Source: Streptomyces antioxidans
Lineage (GTDB): Bacteria; Actinomycetota; Actinomycetes; Streptomycetales; Streptomycetaceae
Assembly: GCF_000968685.2 (NCBI RefSeq)
Contig: NZ_LAKD02000049.1
Span: 62,001-126,000 of the forward strand
Length of the DNA stretch: 64,000 nt
Direction: 5' to 3'
Shown here: positions 17,084 to 26,234 of the stretch, piece after piece
Layout: every line of letters starts with the position of its first letter
How positions within the stretch are numbered: position 1 is the stretch's first letter
Notes under the pieces: model-generated
Databases searched by the model: none
Told to the model about the DNA's origin: nothing
The model's input: only the letters and a program-made list of their open reading frames with translations
Program-made: the position numbers and the translations under genes

Positions 17084-19171
17084 TCAGACCGTCGCGGTCT
17101 CCTCCGGCTCCGGCGAGCCGGACTCCAGCTCCATCTCCTCCGCCGCGTCCCGGGCCTCGCGCTGCGAGGGGATCTCGTCGGTGAGCCGGGTGGCCATCCG
17201 CGCCCGGCGCTCGTCGGCCTTGCGGCACAGGTCCTGCGTGGCCCGGTCGAAGCGCACCAGCGACGGCGGGTCGGACGGGCCGAGCAGATGCACCTTCAGC
17301 TCGGCGCGGGCGCCCGCGAGGGTGTCCTTCTCGGGGTCGCGGACCGCTTCCAGCAGTTCGGCCACGCCCTTGGCCTTCGGCGTGAGGATCGTGGCGGCGC
17401 GCACGGTCGGGAAGCCCGCCCGGAACTCCTCCTCCGTCATCCCGCTGGTGTTCGCCACCGCGTACGGCTTCTCGCTCGTCAGGTAGTCCGAGACCACGCT
17501 GGAGACATCGCTGATCAGCACGTCGGCCTGGTTGAAGCAGGTGAAGATCGCCGGACGCGGGCCGGTGATGATCTGGTGCTCCCAGACCGGCAGCGAGGCC
17601 CAGTAGGCGCTCTCCCAGGCGGCCGTGGCCGCGGCGACGGCCGCCGCGCGGTCGCCTTCCGGGGCCCCCTGGAGCTTCATGCGCTCGACCTCGTCCGCGC
17701 TGGCGCGGAAGGAGGCGCTGGTGAGCCGGTTGAGCTCATCGGTGCACCGGGCCAGCTCGGCGGCGGCCTCGGGGCCGGGGCGGTCGCCGTCGCGCTTGGC
17801 GTTCGCCTCGGTGATCATGGCCCTGATGCGGTCGTTGGCGCGGCCCGCGCGCGGGTCCACGGAGCCGGTCATCGGGTGCGGCTTGTACAGCAGTCGCACC
17901 TTGGGGTCGGCCAGCAGCTCGCGGACGATGTTCTCACCGGCCAGGATCACCGAGGTGTTGCCGGGGTTCCCGTCCCAGCCCTCCCAGGTGGGCGCGTACA
18001 GCACCGACGTCAACTCACCGGTGGGCACGCCCGCGTAGGGGCGGATGGGGGTCAGCTGGGGGCGGCCGACCTCTACGACGTCCTTGTCCTCGACGCCGAT
18101 GTCGGCGAGCTGGTAGCGCTCGCGCGCCGCCGGGCCCGCGACCCACACCTCGTCGTACGCCTTGGCGTACGGGTTGCAGCTGGAGAGCTTGTCGCTCTCG
18201 CCGTGGTTGATGAACGCGTGCTTGATCGAGGGGATCCGCAGCACCTGCGAGGTCTTGCCGGAGTTCGCCGGGTGCAGCAGCACCTTGAGCGTGGAGTGCT
18301 CAAGCCGCATCAGATGCGCGACCTTGGGGATGCAGACGATCGGTACGTCCGTCGCCTCCACCTTCTGCACCATGAACCGCTCACGGAGCACGATGATCGG
18401 CTTGCCGTCGAGCGCGGCGAGCGTGGAGAGCCACATGTTCGCCTGGTACGCCGAGGAGTTGCCGCCCGAGAAGTACATGCCCACGGTCGGCTGGTAGTCG
18501 GCCAGCCACTGGTCCAGCCAGCGCAGGGCCGTGGCCTCGTTCGCCACGCGCTTGCGCGGCAGCAGCCAGCTGGCCAGGTGGGCCGTGCCGCCGACGCCGA
18601 TCACCAGCGCGATCGTCAGGCCGATGCCGCCCCAGACGGCGTCCTTGGTGGCGGCGGTGGCCAGCAGACCGGCGGTGGCCGGTGCGGCCAACCGCAGCAG
18701 ACGGCGCCCGTGCTGACGGGCGAACAGCCGCGGCGGGGCCCCGTTCAGACGCAGCGCGGAGGCGTCGACGTTGCGCGTGACGAACGGCAGCTGACGGCTC
18801 CTGCGGACCAGGACGGCCGCCGCCTGGCAGGCGAAGTGCACCAGGTAGAAGAGCAGCAGCCCCACGGTCAGGGGTGCCTGTTCATGCAGGGGATTGATGC
18901 CCTCGATGCGCAGCAGCCCGACCATGATGAGCATGTCGCGGAACAGCTGGCGCACCGTGACGTCGAGGCGGATCTTCCCCAGCAGCGACAGCAGACCGGG
19001 CTGCTTGTGCTGCAGGAGGAGATCGAGCGCGAGACCGCACGCCGAGGAGGCGATGAAAAGCGGTACGTTCGGAAGCACGGCGCCGACGAGCTGTGTGGCG
19101 AAGAACACGAGCATCGCGAGCAGCGCCGTCAGCTGTACGACCCGGCGTGGGGCGATTCCGGCAGAGGGCAC
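17084..19171 (-). CDS. Membrane-anchored CDP-glycerol glycerophosphotransferase-like protein
   Basis: The protein has 695 residues from the GTG at 19171, which has AGGAG about 6-10 nt upstream; longer in-frame starts to 19288 exist. The first roughly 230 residues contain four to five hydrophobic segments. The C-terminal half carries TagB/TagF-type motifs: LYKPHPMTG and the late signature VLISDVSSVVSDYLTSEKP. Such enzymes transfer polyol-phosphate units in teichoic-acid synthesis. The multi-span N-terminus is unusual for TagF and suggests tight membrane anchoring. The nearby mre cluster fits a role in wall polymer or spore envelope synthesis; the substrate is not deducible. Confidence 0.8.
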   Translation of the reverse strand: MPSAGIAPRRVVQLTALLAMLVFFATQLVGAVLPNVPLFIASSACGLALDLLLQHKQPGLLSLLGKIRLDVTVRQLFRDMLIMVGLLRIEGINPLHEQAPLTVGLLLFYLVHFACQAAAVLVRRSRQLPFVTRNVDASALRLNGAPPRLFARQHGRRLLRLAAPATAGLLATAATKDAVWGGIGLTIALVIGVGGTAHLASWLLPRKRVANEATALRWLDQWLADYQPTVGMYFSGGNSSAYQANMWLSTLAALDGKPIIVLRERFMVQKVEATDVPIVCIPKVAHLMRLEHSTLKVLLHPANSGKTSQVLRIPSIKHAFINHGESDKLSSCNPYAKAYDEVWVAGPAARERYQLADIGVEDKDVVEVGRPQLTPIRPYAGVPTGELTSVLYAPTWEGWDGNPGNTSVILAGENIVRELLADPKVRLLYKPHPMTGSVDPRAGRANDRIRAMITEANAKRDGDRPGPEAAAELARCTDELNRLTSASFRASADEVERMKLQGAPEGDRAAAVAAATAAWESAYWASLPVWEHQIITGPRPAIFTCFNQADVLISDVSSVVSDYLTSEKPYAVANTSGMTEEEFRAGFPTVRAATILTPKAKGVAELLEAVRDPEKDTLAGARAELKVHLLGPSDPPSLVRFDRATQDLCRKADERRARMATRLTDEIPSQREARDAAEEMELESGSPEPEETATV

Positions 19172-19533
19172 GGGGTGGGCTCCTGGCAGGAGAGCAACGG
19201 ACTGATGGAACGGACTGACGGGGGGACCCCTGACCGTATGCCGCCGCCCCACCCGGTGACAATCCGCGCCGGTGCCAACCGGTCGCAATCGGTGTCAAAA
19301 GGGCCCCGGACGGTGGCCACAAGCGTGCCCGGAGGCGCCCGCAAGTCTGTCCGAAGGCGCCCGCGCGGCGTTCATGGCGGTGGGTGAGGCGGTGTGCGCG
19401 GGCGGTGTCCGGAGGCTGAAATGCCGAGGCGGGCGCGGCTCGTCTGCCGTAGATTGCGCCCTTGTCATGATGAGTGTGTAGGGCATGCGTTTCTTCGGGG
19501 CGTGCGGTGCGCGGGGACGAGCAAGGGAGCGGC
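19172..19533. other. Divergent intergenic region before proB
   Basis: These 362 bp separate the leftward glycerophosphotransferase gene from proB. The leftward gene could start anywhere up to 19288. TTGTCA at 19462-19467 is a possible -35 for proB, but no matching -10 is clear. No repeat, hairpin or additional gene was recognised. Confidence 0.5.
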
Positions 19534-20754
19534 GTGGCGGAGCAGGACGGCTCGGCGGTACGGGACGAGGTGGCCGCCGCCCGCAGGATCGTGGTCAAGG
19601 TCGGCTCGTCCTCCCTCACCACCGCGGCGGGGGGCCTGGACGCGGACCGCGTGGACGCGCTGGTCGACGTGCTCGCCAAGGTGCTCGACGGCGACGGTAA
19701 GGGCGACGGCGCCAGGGACGGCGACGGTAAGGGCGGCACCAAGGGGAGGGACGGCGACGGTAAGGGCGTCGCGAACGGCAGGGAGATAGTCCTGGTCTCC
19801 TCCGGCGCCATCGCCGCCGGACTGGCGCCGCTCGGCCTGGACCGGCGCCCCCGCGACCTCGCCCGCCAGCAGGCGGCCGCGAGCGTCGGGCAGGGGCTCC
19901 TGGTGGCCCGCTACACGGCCTCCTTCGCGCGCTACGGGCGGCGGGTCGGCCAGGTGCTGCTCACCACGGACGACACCAGCCGCCGCGCCCACTACCGCAA
20001 CGCCACCCGCACCCTGGACCAGCTGCTGGCCATGGGCGCGCTGCCGATCGTCAACGAGAACGACACGGTGGCCACGGACGAGATCCGGTTCGGCGACAAC
20101 GACCGGCTCGCGGCCCTGGTCGCCCATCTCGTCCGGGCGGATCTGCTGGTGCTGCTCTCCGATGTGGACGGCCTGTACGACGGGGACCCCAGGACCCCCG
20201 GCACCTCCCGGATCGACGAGATCCGGGGCCCCCAGGACCTGGACGGCGTCTCCATCGGCAGCGCGGGCCGCTCCGGGGTGGGCACCGGTGGCATGGTCAC
20301 CAAGGTCGAGGCGGCCAGGATCGCCACCGCGGCCGGGGTCCCGGTGGTGCTCACCTCCGCCAGCCGGGCCGGGGACGCCCTGCTCGGCCGCCGTACGGGC
20401 ACGTTCTTCCACCGCACCGGCCGCCGCTCGGCGAACCGGCTGCTCTGGCTCGCCCACGCCTCCGCGCCACGTGGCGCCCTGACCCTGGACGACGGCGCGG
20501 TACGGGCCGTCGTGGAGCGCCGCACCTCGCTGCTGCCCGCAGGGATCGCGGCAGTGGAGGGCGAATTCACCGCCGGGGACCCGGTCGACCTGAGGGACAC
20601 CGGGGGCCGCCCCGTGGCCCGTGGCCTGGTCAACTTTGACGCCAAGGAGATCCCGCAGCTGATCGGCCGCTCGACCAGGGACCTGGCCCGCGAGCTCGGC
20701 CCGGCCTATGAACGCGAGGTGGTCCACCGCGACGACCTCGTCGTCCTGGACTGA
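19534..20754 (+). CDS. proB: Glutamate 5-kinase with a repetitive loop insertion
   Basis: The enzyme phosphorylates glutamate in the first step of proline synthesis. GTG 19534 is chosen because AAGGGAG lies just upstream; it gives 406 residues. The amino-acid kinase domain begins RIVVKVGSSSLT and continues with VLVSSGAIAAGL, VNENDTV and GTGGMVTKVEAA. A PUA domain occupies about residues 310-395 (GALTLDDGAVRAV...EGEFTAGDPV). Residues about 50-82 are an extra Asp/Gly/Lys loop with DGDGKG three times, placed between a helix and the strand leading to SSGAIAA; this loop explains the excess length over about 370 residues. Confidence 0.95.
   Translation: MAEQDGSAVRDEVAAARRIVVKVGSSSLTTAAGGLDADRVDALVDVLAKVLDGDGKGDGARDGDGKGGTKGRDGDGKGVANGREIVLVSSGAIAAGLAPLGLDRRPRDLARQQAAASVGQGLLVARYTASFARYGRRVGQVLLTTDDTSRRAHYRNATRTLDQLLAMGALPIVNENDTVATDEIRFGDNDRLAALVAHLVRADLLVLLSDVDGLYDGDPRTPGTSRIDEIRGPQDLDGVSIGSAGRSGVGTGGMVTKVEAARIATAAGVPVVLTSASRAGDALLGRRTGTFFHRTGRRSANRLLWLAHASAPRGALTLDDGAVRAVVERRTSLLPAGIAAVEGEFTAGDPVDLRDTGGRPVARGLVNFDAKEIPQLIGRSTRDLARELGPAYEREVVHRDDLVVLD
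19687..19767. repeat. Tandem repeats inside proB (DGDGKG-coding)
   Basis: An 18-bp unit GACGGCGACGGTAAGGGC occurs identically at 19687-19704, 19717-19734 and 19750-19767. The spacing is 30 and 33 bp, so the reading frame is kept. It is a sign of replication slippage tolerated in a surface loop. Confidence 0.9.
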
Positions 20755-21041
20755 GCCGCCGTTCCGGAGGCGGGACCGCTCCGGCGGCACGGGCACCCTC
20801 GGGGCGGCTCAAGGCGACTCGCGGCGAACCGGGCCGCGGGAAAATAACCCCCCTCCGAAAAACTTCAAAAGCGCCCCGCGGGCGGGCGTGGGCTGGTCAA
20901 CTTTGTTCAACGGGGTCGCGCGGGGCAGCGCGCCGGCTGTGGGAGACGCGGCGGAGTCCGAGCGGAAGGCCGCGGCCATGGCACCGTTACGAGATGCTCC
21001 GCCCGCGCGTGAGCGGAGCAGCGAGTTACAGGAGGCCGCCG

Positions 21042-21503
21042 GTGAGACGAGGGCGCCCGGGGGCGTCGCCCAGAGGGGCGGCGGAGCGCACCCTGACCAG
21101 TGTCGGAGCGGGCGACGCCGGGTCCGGCGACGCGGTGGCGCACGACGCCGGGCGGGGCGAGGCGTCCCGGCTGTGGCACATCACCCTCAGCGTCTCGGGG
21201 AGCGAGGCGCCGCTGCCGGAGGTCCGCAGGGCGCTCGAGCAGCTGGCCCATGACCATCCGTTCCTGCTGACCAGCCGCTATGCCAACGATCACGCCGAGA
21301 TCCGCTACTGGGAGGAGGCCCGTGATCTGCACGACGCCGCGGCGGTCGCGCTGCGGCTCTGGGGCGAGCACCGGGCCTCGGCCAAGCTGCCGCCCTGGGA
21401 GATCGTGGGGCTCGAGGTCATCGACCGTGATACGTACCACCAGCGGGTCGCGGAGGGGTACGGGCCGCCACCGGCCTCCCCGGTGGGCGTCCACCCGTTC
21501 TGA
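21042..21503 (+). CDS. Conserved hypothetical protein between proB and proA
   Basis: The protein has 153 residues from GTG 21042, which has an excellent AGGAGG upstream (21030-21035). The first 40 residues are variable and Gly/Arg rich. From about residue 42 a compact domain follows: [33 protein letters not shown], then [24 protein letters not shown] and [15 protein letters not shown] do not recognise a characterised family; it looks like a small actinomycete-specific cytosolic domain. Its position between the two proline genes may be conserved, but function is unknown. Confidence 0.75.
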   Translation: MRRGRPGASPRGAAERTLTSVGAGDAGSGDAVAHDAGRGEASRLWHITLSVSGSEAPLPEVRRALEQLAHDHPFLLTSRYANDHAEIRYWEEARDLHDAAAVALRLWGEHRASAKLPPWEIVGLEVIDRDTYHQRVAEGYGPPPASPVGVHPF

Positions 21504-21582
21504 GGATAAATGTGCGACACCGAGATGTGAGAACTCCATCTCGAACTGCGGAATAGGGCGTGGATCTCCGCTCCCGGCTCAG

Positions 21583-21588
21583 TACGCT
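21583..21588 (+). promoter_or_regulatory. -10-like box of proA, leaderless arrangement
   Basis: TACGCT is followed by exactly 6 nt and then the proA ATG (21595). This predicts a transcript starting at or next to the A of ATG. No ribosome-binding site is visible before the ATG. Confidence 0.55.
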
Positions 21589-21594
21589 TCGAGC

Positions 21595-22893
21595 ATGACC
21601 AGCGCACCCACGTCGCCGCTCGCCGACCCCTGGCCGAAGTCCCCGGTCCTCCAGGCCGCCTACCGGGCCCAGGTCGCCGCCGCCGATCTCGCGCCGCTGC
21701 CGCGCGCCGTCAAGGACGACGCGCTGCTCGCGATGGCCGACGCCCTGGAGGTGCGCACCAAGGAGATCGTGGAGGCCAACGCGGCCGATGTGGAGCGGGC
21801 CCGCGAGGCCGGCACCAGCGACGCCATCGTGGACCGGCTGACCCTCACCCCGGAGCGGGTGCGGGCCATCGCCTCCGACGTCCGTGACGTGATCGCGCTG
21901 CCCGACCCGGTCGGCGAGGTGGTGCGCGGCGCCACGCTGCCCAACGGGATCGACCTGCGCCAGGTGCGCGTTCCGCTCGGCGTCGTCGGGATCATCTACG
22001 AGGCCCGGCCGAATGTGACGGTGGATGCCGCCGCGCTCTGCCTGAAGTCGGGCAACGCGGTGCTGCTGCGCGGCTCCTCGTCGGCGTCCCACTCCAACGC
22101 CGCGCTGGTGAAGGTCCTGCGGGACGCCGTCGGCGGGGCGGGGCTGCCCGCGGACGCGGTGCAGCTGGTGCCGGGCGAGAGCCGGGAGTCGGTGCGCGAG
22201 CTGATGCGCGCCCGCGGTCTGGTGGACGTGCTGATCCCGCGCGGCGGCGCGTCCCTCATCCGTACGGTCGTCGAGGAGTCCACGGTTCCGGTCATCGAGA
22301 CCGGCACCGGCAACTGCCATGTGTACGTGGACGCCGAGGCCGACCTCGACATGGCGGTCGAGATCCTGGTGAACTCCAAGGCCCAGCGGCCGAGCGTGTG
22401 CAACGCGGCGGAGACGCTGCTGGTGCACCAGGACATCGCCGACCGGTTCCTGCCCCGCGCCCTGGACGCGCTGGCCGAGGCCGGGGTCACGGTCCACGCC
22501 GATGAGCGGGTCATGGCGCTCGCGGAGGGCTCCAAGGCCACGGTGGTCCCGGCGGTGGTCGAGGACTGGGAGACCGAGTACCTCTCGTACGACATCGCGG
22601 CGGGCGTCGTGGACTCCCTGGAGGCCGCGGTGAGCCACATCCGCCTGTGGTCCTCCGGGCACACCGAGGCCATCGTCACGTCGTCCCAGCGGGCCGCCCG
22701 CCGCTTCACCCAGCTCGTGGACTCCACCACGGTCGCCGTGAACGCCTCGACGCGGTTCACCGACGGCGGGCAGTTCGGCTTCGGCGCCGAGATCGGCATC
22801 TCCACCCAGAAGCTGCACGCCCGGGGGCCCATGGCGCTGCCCGAGCTGACCTCGACGAAGTACATCGTCACCGGCGACGGCCACACCCGCTGA
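21595..22893 (+). CDS. proA: Gamma-glutamyl phosphate reductase
   Basis: This 432-residue NADPH-dependent enzyme acts second in proline synthesis. The aldehyde-dehydrogenase-like fold is visible through [32 protein letters not shown] in the N-half and the catalytic Cys269 in [14 protein letters not shown]. The C-terminal [26 protein letters not shown] is typical. The start is supported by a -10-like box 6 nt upstream. It is separated from proB by the small gene at 21042. Confidence 0.97.
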   Translation: MTSAPTSPLADPWPKSPVLQAAYRAQVAAADLAPLPRAVKDDALLAMADALEVRTKEIVEANAADVERAREAGTSDAIVDRLTLTPERVRAIASDVRDVIALPDPVGEVVRGATLPNGIDLRQVRVPLGVVGIIYEARPNVTVDAAALCLKSGNAVLLRGSSSASHSNAALVKVLRDAVGGAGLPADAVQLVPGESRESVRELMRARGLVDVLIPRGGASLIRTVVEESTVPVIETGTGNCHVYVDAEADLDMAVEILVNSKAQRPSVCNAAETLLVHQDIADRFLPRALDALAEAGVTVHADERVMALAEGSKATVVPAVVEDWETEYLSYDIAAGVVDSLEAAVSHIRLWSSGHTEAIVTSSQRAARRFTQLVDSTTVAVNASTRFTDGGQFGFGAEIGISTQKLHARGPMALPELTSTKYIVTGDGHTR

Positions 22894-22987
22894 CTCACCC
22901 GTTCGGGGGATGGTCGATTTCCGGCACCCCTGGGGTGGATCTTCCCCCGAATACCATTTCGCCCTGCCCAAATTGACCCGTCCGGTC

Positions 22988-22993
22988 TACTCT
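22988..22993 (+). promoter_or_regulatory. -10-like box, leaderless start of membrane protein gene
   Basis: TACTCT lies 6 nt before the GTG at 23000. The same hexamer and spacing precede the paralogous gene at 23740. This supports GTG 23000 over the earlier in-frame ATG at 22910. Confidence 0.6.
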
Positions 22994-22999
22994 GAACGG

Positions 23000-23623
23000 G
23001 TGCCGGACGACGTGGGGGGCAAGCCGTTCCCGGACGGCGACGAGCCCGACGACCGCAGCCACGGCGAGACGAACGACGAGTTCGCCGCCGTGGTCTTCGA
23101 CGAGGACTTCGTACGGTCGGCCCCGATCCACGAGCCCACCGCCATCGAGCGGATGCTGGCCGCCGCCGAGGCCCGTGCCGAGGCCGAGGCGTCCCGGCGC
23201 CGCAGGGCCGGTGTCCCTCCCGAGGACGAGCTCTTCGAGGACGGGTACGGCGCGGAGGCCGAGTACTACGGCGCGGACGACCCCGACGGGCGCTTCGGCC
23301 CCGGACGGGACGGCGACGCCTACGGCCCTTATGGGCGCTACGGCAGTGCGGGGCGCCCTTACCGCGGCCATGCCCGCTGGCACCGCCCGGTGGCCTGGCT
23401 GCTGGCCATCCTGATGGGCATCGGCGTGGTCGCCCTGGCCTTCACGGCGGTCTACCGGGGCGCCTCTGGCAACCGCCAGGACCCCGCCCCGCCGCCCGCC
23501 ACCAGCGGTGTCGACGGCTCGCCCACGGGGCAGCCGCGCCTGGAGCCCTCGGGGTCGGAGTCGGCCTCGGAGCCCACCGGGGCCAAGGGGCCGACCGCCT
23601 CCGCCGTACCGCCGTCGCGGTGA
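23000..23623 (+). CDS. Single-TM membrane protein with VVFDExFVR motif (paralogue 1)
   Basis: The protein has 207 residues. An acidic cytoplasmic N-part contains AAVVFDEDFVRSAPIHEPTA (about residues 31-50) and an Ala/Glu/Arg helix. A Tyr/Gly/Asp-rich stretch and one membrane span follow (about 138-158, AWLLAILMGIGVVALAFTAV), then a short Pro/Ser/Gly extracellular tail. No enzymatic motif is visible. The motif is shared with the next gene, so they are tandem paralogues. In S. coelicolor a membrane protein at this position near the mre cluster has been linked to spore-wall work (from memory, unverified). Confidence 0.75.
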   Translation: MPDDVGGKPFPDGDEPDDRSHGETNDEFAAVVFDEDFVRSAPIHEPTAIERMLAAAEARAEAEASRRRRAGVPPEDELFEDGYGAEAEYYGADDPDGRFGPGRDGDAYGPYGRYGSAGRPYRGHARWHRPVAWLLAILMGIGVVALAFTAVYRGASGNRQDPAPPPATSGVDGSPTGQPRLEPSGSESASEPTGAKGPTASAVPPSR

Positions 23624-23727
23624 CGTCCTCGCACCTCGCTAGCACGTCGCGGCGTATGGGGCGTTTCCTCCGCACTCCCCGCCCAAGTTGTGGAGTACCA
23701 CCGCGTTTACGGTCGCCCCTGGCGACC

Positions 23728-23733
23728 TACTCT
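23728..23733 (+). promoter_or_regulatory. -10-like box, leaderless start of paralogue 2
   Basis: TACTCT is 6 nt before ATG 23740. TTTACG at 23706-23711 gives a plausible -35 with 16-bp spacing. The match with the box before the gene at 23000 suggests parallel regulation of the paralogues. Confidence 0.6.
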
Positions 23734-23739
23734 TGAGAT

Positions 23740-24813
23740 ATGGCCGGGCGTGGAGACCCTCCCGAGGGGACACCCGATGGCGTCCCGGGAGGTGGTGAGG
23801 ACGAGTACCGCTCCGTCGTGTTCGACGAGTCGTTCGTCCGTGCTGCCCGGCTCCAGGAGTTCTCCGCCGATGAGCGCATGGGCGAGCACGCACGGGCGGT
23901 GCGCAGTCGGCACGCCTGGGCGAGGGCCGGGGCGTCGCGCCAGGCCGTCGCGCTCGTCCTGCTGATCGCCATCGCCTTCGCGGCGGCCGTCTACATGGGT
24001 GTGCGCCACCCGTACCAGACGCCGCAGCCGCAGACGGTGGAGCCGCTGCACAGCAGCGTGGTGCCGCTCGCGCCGCGCGGTGAGGTGCCCGGAGGGCGGC
24101 CGGACCAGCTGTTCCGCGACAGCCCGGCCGCGGGGTTCCGCACCGGCGCGGAAGGGGTCACCGTGCCCGGCGCCCGCCGCACCCAGAGCTTCTCCGAGAG
24201 CCAGGTGATGACGGCGCTCACCACCGCCAAGGACTACCTGGTCAGGTCCGCCATCGACCCGGGTGTGCTCACCGGCGGCCCGGTGCACGCCGTGAGGCTG
24301 CTGCTGGACCCGGCCCAGCAGAGCCAGTTCGACCAGAGCTTCGAGCACCCGGTCGACGACGGGCGGCATGCGGCCACCGGCTGGCTGAACCGCTTCAACC
24401 CGGCCGAGGTGGCCCTGGCCAACACCCCGGTGCGGGTCCGCGGCACCCTTACGGTCATCGAGCGCAGCGCGGCGACCCTGGAGGTCGCCGCCGACCACAT
24501 CTTCGTCTACGCGCTCCAGCCCGCCCATGAGCACGGACCCGACCATGCCTCGCTGTTCACCGTGCGCCGTGAGACGCGGTTCCGCTTCGACCGGGACGAT
24601 CTGCGCGACCACCATCTGGAGCTGGTGCAGAGCACCGTGCTGGCGGGCCCGCAGGCGTGCGCCGCGAACACGTCCGGCTATCTGCGGCCGCTGCTCGCCG
24701 GTCAGAGCGCCAAGGGCGACGCCCCGACGGGCACCGACCCGTACACCACGGGCCGGACCACGGTCTCGCTGTGCGGCGTCCTGGCCCCCGGGGCCCAGCC
24801 CGCCCGGTCTTGA
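23740..24813 (+). CDS. Single-TM membrane protein with VVFDExFVR motif (paralogue 2)
   Basis: The protein has 357 residues. The N-terminus repeats the paralogue-1 motif (YRSVVFDESFVRAARLQEFSADERM). One membrane span lies at about residues 66-86 (ALVLLIAIAFAAAVYMGV). A roughly 260-residue extracellular domain follows, with SFSESQVMTALTTAKDYLVRSAIDPGVLTGG and DHIFVYALQP and only two Cys late in the sequence (QACAANTS, VSLCGVL). I do not recognise the domain; it has no protease or transferase signature. It likely works with paralogue 1 in the envelope (inference). Confidence 0.75.
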   Translation: MAGRGDPPEGTPDGVPGGGEDEYRSVVFDESFVRAARLQEFSADERMGEHARAVRSRHAWARAGASRQAVALVLLIAIAFAAAVYMGVRHPYQTPQPQTVEPLHSSVVPLAPRGEVPGGRPDQLFRDSPAAGFRTGAEGVTVPGARRTQSFSESQVMTALTTAKDYLVRSAIDPGVLTGGPVHAVRLLLDPAQQSQFDQSFEHPVDDGRHAATGWLNRFNPAEVALANTPVRVRGTLTVIERSAATLEVAADHIFVYALQPAHEHGPDHASLFTVRRETRFRFDRDDLRDHHLELVQSTVLAGPQACAANTSGYLRPLLAGQSAKGDAPTGTDPYTTGRTTVSLCGVLAPGAQPARS

Positions 24814-24909
24814 GCCCCCGGGACCCAGCCCGGCGTCGACGGGCGGTCCTGAGCGCTGAGGGTCGCCGGACGTCTCGGCAGGCCCGCCTGGGGGCCTCCA
24901 GGGGCCGTT

Positions 24910-26133
24910 TCAGCGCTGCGGCGGGGTGTCCCCGGGCTCGTCGTTCCCCGGCCGCTCCTCCGGCCCGTCTCCGGGCCGCTGGTCCTCATCCGCGCCCTGG
25001 GCCCTGCCCTGGTACGTGTCCCGGGGCTCCTCCTCCCCGGGCCGGGTGTCCTCCTCGGCGGTCTCACCGTGCTTGCCCGCGCCGCCGGTGAACCGGTCGC
25101 GCAGCTTGCTGCCCAGGTCCCCGGCGCCGCCCGCCACATCCCTGACGAAGGCGAACAGCGGGTCCTTGCTGTTGCGGACCGACTCCGCGTAGTGGCTCGC
25201 GGACTCCCGGAACGAGTCGCTGACCGAGGCGTCCCCGTCCTCGTCGCGGCGCGGGTAGTGGCCGTCCATCAGCCGCTGGTAGTCGCGGGTCGCGGCCCAC
25301 TTCTTGAGCTCGGCGGCGCGCACGGTGGTGAACGGATGGCTGCGCGGCAGCATGTTCATGATCTTGAGTACGGAGTCCCGCAGATCGCCGCTCGACTCGT
25401 ACTCCTCCGCCTGCTCGAGGAAGGCGTCCACGTTCATCTCATGGAGGTGATGGCCGCCCGCGAGCTTCATCAGCCCGCGCATCGAGGCCCGCAGGTCCTG
25501 CCCGACCAGCAGCCCCGCCCGGTCCGCCGACAGCTCCGACTTCCGGAACCACTCCCGCAGCGCCGTGACCAGCGCCAATACCGCCACATTGCCGAGCGGA
25601 ATCCAGGCGACCTTCATGGCGAGGCTGGTGAGGAAGAGCAGTATCGTCCGGTAGACCGAGTGCCCCGACAGCGCGTGGCCCACCTCATGGCCGATGACCG
25701 CCCGCATCTCCTCCTCGTCGAGCAGCTCGACCAGACCGGTGGAGATCACGATGATCGGCGCGTCCATGCCGATGCACATCGCGGTCGGCTGCGGGTTCTG
25801 GGTGACGTACATGGCCGGGACCCGCTCCAGGTCCAGGATGTAGCAGGCGTCCCGCAGCATGTCGTGGAGCTGGGCGAACTGCCGCTCGCTGACCCGCACC
25901 GAGTCGGAGAGGTAGAGCAGCCGCAGGCTCCGCTCGGGCAGCAGCCCGCTCATCGCCTTGAAGACGGTGTCGAAGCCGGTCAGCTTGCGGAGCGCGACCA
26001 GGGCGGAGCGGTCCGCCGGATGTTCGTACGCCCGTGAGGAGATCCCGGGGAACCGCCGCCGCTCCCGGCTGGGCACGTGCTCCCGGGCGCCTCCCGTTCC
26101 GTTTCCACCACCGGTCTCGTGGCTGTCGCTCAT
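24910..26133 (-). CDS. M48-family zinc metalloprotease, membrane associated
   Basis: This 407-residue protein has the zinc motif H149-E150-V-G-H153 followed by hydrophobic stretches (about 160-200). The third ligand is probably a Glu in the ELSADRAGL segment, as in M48 enzymes. Residues about 330-407 are a disordered acidic tail. The start ATG 26133 has GAGGGGGCGAC upstream. The family includes HtpX/Ste24-type membrane quality-control proteases. It converges on the gene at 23740 and lies divergent to the miniproteins. Confidence 0.88.
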   Translation of the reverse strand: MSDSHETGGGNGTGGAREHVPSRERRRFPGISSRAYEHPADRSALVALRKLTGFDTVFKAMSGLLPERSLRLLYLSDSVRVSERQFAQLHDMLRDACYILDLERVPAMYVTQNPQPTAMCIGMDAPIIVISTGLVELLDEEEMRAVIGHEVGHALSGHSVYRTILLFLTSLAMKVAWIPLGNVAVLALVTALREWFRKSELSADRAGLLVGQDLRASMRGLMKLAGGHHLHEMNVDAFLEQAEEYESSGDLRDSVLKIMNMLPRSHPFTTVRAAELKKWAATRDYQRLMDGHYPRRDEDGDASVSDSFRESASHYAESVRNSKDPLFAFVRDVAGGAGDLGSKLRDRFTGGAGKHGETAEEDTRPGEEEPRDTYQGRAQGADEDQRPGDGPEERPGNDEPGDTPPQR

Positions 26134-26222
26134 GTCGCCCCCTCGTTGGTTGCCCGCTCGACGGGGCGCCCGGTCAGGGCCCCGTCCGGCGGCCCCAGCC
26201 TAGGCCCTGGGCGTGTGGGGGT

Positions 26223-26228
26223 TAGCGT
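26223..26228 (+). promoter_or_regulatory. -10-like box, leaderless start of miniprotein 1
   Basis: TAGCGT is 6 nt before ATG 26235, a spacing that predicts a leaderless transcript. Confidence 0.55.
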
Positions 26229-26234
26229 GGAGAC

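Noticed and set aside
22910-22999. Upstream ATG start for the membrane protein gene at 23000
   Set aside because: No ribosome-binding site, and the promoter-like TACTCT lies inside this extension, 6 nt before GTG 23000.
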